Part shown: piece after piece, positions 63,643-64,000 of the stretch | How positions within the stretch are numbered: the first letter of the stretch is position 1 | Layout: each line of letters opens with the position of its first letter | Source: an uncultured Psychrobacter sp. | Lineage (GTDB): Bacteria > Pseudomonadota > Gammaproteobacteria > Pseudomonadales > Moraxellaceae | Length of the DNA stretch: 64,000 bases | Reading direction: 5' to 3' | Assembly (NCBI RefSeq): GCF_947495825.1 | Contig: NZ_CANMAH010000007.1 | Location: 140,068 to 204,067 of the forward strand | The notes under the pieces: model-generated | The model's input: the letters and a program-made list of their open reading frames with translations, nothing else | The model's database searches: none | What the model was told of the DNA's origin: nothing | Program-made: the position numbers and the translations under genes

Positions 63643-63650
63643 GGAATATA

Positions 63651-63666
63651 GAGCTGACGATGACCT
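63651..63666 (-). repeat. remnant copy of the 5S rRNA 3' end
   Basis: GAGCTGACGATGACCT here is identical to 63871-63886, the 3' end of the 5S gene plus two flanking bases, at an offset of exactly 220 bases. The ten bases to its left match at seven positions. It is followed on the leftward strand by its own terminator. Confidence 0.7.
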
Positions 63667-63824
63667 GAGAACCGTTATAAAATTGCATGCCAAACTGCGA
63701 GCACAGCTCTTGTCTTGCGTCGGGCAAAACCGTGTTTCGCTTAATCCTCCTCAAAGCAGCGCAAGAGAAAACACTATTTAAAGCTTTTTCTGCGTAGGTC
63801 ACATGATGATGACTAAATGAAAGG

Positions 63825-63859
63825 TAAAAAAAAGAGCCACCTCGTTTGAGATGACTCTT
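63825..63859 (-). terminator. first rRNA-operon terminator, after 5S
   Basis: AAGAGCCACCTC (63832-63843) pairs with GAGATGACTCTT (63848-63859) using G-T pairs, with a long T-run on the leftward strand. It lies 13 bases after the 5S 3' end. Confidence 0.75.
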
Positions 63860-63872
63860 CTTAGAATAGAGA

Positions 63873-63986
63873 GCTGACGATGACCTACTCTCACATGGCC
63901 GGAGCCACACTACCATTGGCGCAACGATGTTTCACTTCTGAGTTCGGGAAGGGATCAGGTGGTGCCATCGTGCTATTGTCGTCAGC
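63873..63986 (-). rRNA. rrf: 5S ribosomal RNA
   Basis: On the leftward strand the sequence begins GCTGACGACAATAGC, contains the conserved CCTGATCCCTTCCCGAACTC and GTAGTGTGGC segments, and ends GTAGGTCATCGTCAGC. The first and last bases pair to form helix I. The 114-base length fits. The 23S and 16S genes must lie beyond the right edge. Confidence 0.95.
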
Positions 63987-64000
63987 AAAGGGGGTTAGAT

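Noticed and set aside
63620..63916. 98-codon leftward ORF at the right edge
   Set aside because: It overlaps the 5S rRNA gene and two rRNA terminators, so it is a chance frame.
1..64000. CRISPR array, prophage, insertion sequence or tRNA gene
   Set aside because: I saw no regularly spaced long repeats, phage structural or integrase genes, transposase genes or tRNA cloverleaf sequences.

Overview
The window looks like chromosomal DNA from a Psychrobacter-like member of the Moraxellaceae (Gammaproteobacteria). The basis is the mid-40s GC appearance, the close similarity of the housekeeping proteins to that group as I know it, and the pairing of a MesD-type core methionine synthase with a DUF1852 (MesX) partner as in Acinetobacter. 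This is recognition by reading, not a database search. No phage, insertion sequence, CRISPR array or tRNA gene was seen. One 5S rRNA gene, the end of an rRNA operon reading leftward, sits at the right edge.

Region by region. 1-6.6 kb: a membrane protein of unknown role, a LysE-type exporter, a membrane-anchored glutaredoxin-like protein, a DUF4365 putative nuclease-fold protein and aconitase AcnA. 6.9-12.1 kb: conserved small families (DUF3025, YdjM-like, YchJ, YafJ, DUF2007) and a type II homoserine kinase. 12.2-20.3 kb: a core metabolic block on the plus strand: hisF, ribH, nusB-thiL-pgpA (tightly packed), glmU and glmS. 20.4-26.2 kb: a leftward five-gene operon for uptake and breakdown of 2-aminoethylphosphonate or a relative (ATPase, permease, binding protein, FAD oxidoreductase, PhnX-like hydrolase). 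26.7-31.4 kb: truC, an EamA exporter with a divergent Lrp-type regulator, two lipoproteins and two very small membrane proteins.

31.6-35.2 kb: a leftward cluster mesX-mesD-flavin reductase-TauE/SafE exporter, with a MetR-like palindrome upstream. This is a folate-independent, oxygen-dependent methionine synthase locus. 35.6-37.3 kb: an atypical SDR gene and a divergent LysR regulator. 37.3-39.9 kb: an AT-rich insert with an ATP-grasp protein and a QueC-like PP-loop protein, the least explained pair in the window. 40-44.4 kb: an RND efflux pump and its adaptor without an outer-membrane channel. 44.7-60.6 kb: a lysine-rich 54-residue protein, recG, a patatin-like lipoprotein, a surface or periplasmic protein of unknown role, argA, an FKBP lipoprotein, a CmpX-like repeat membrane channel, an unknown 437-residue protein, an SDR, a PlsC-type acyltransferase, parE with its usual neighbour yqiA, and DUF1289.

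60.8-64 kb: pirin, a decayed second copy of the DUF1289 gene, an AT-rich pair (RibD-like deaminase with an unknown C-terminal half, plus a multi-pass membrane protein), then the rRNA operon end. A short copy of the 5S 3' end and a second terminator lie 220 bp beyond the real ones, so this edge has been rearranged. Most convergent gene pairs are separated by clear bidirectional terminators. The candidate new systems are the ATP-grasp/QueC-like pair (37.9-39.8 kb) and the deaminase/membrane pair (62.1-63.5 kb). Neither has an assigned function here.
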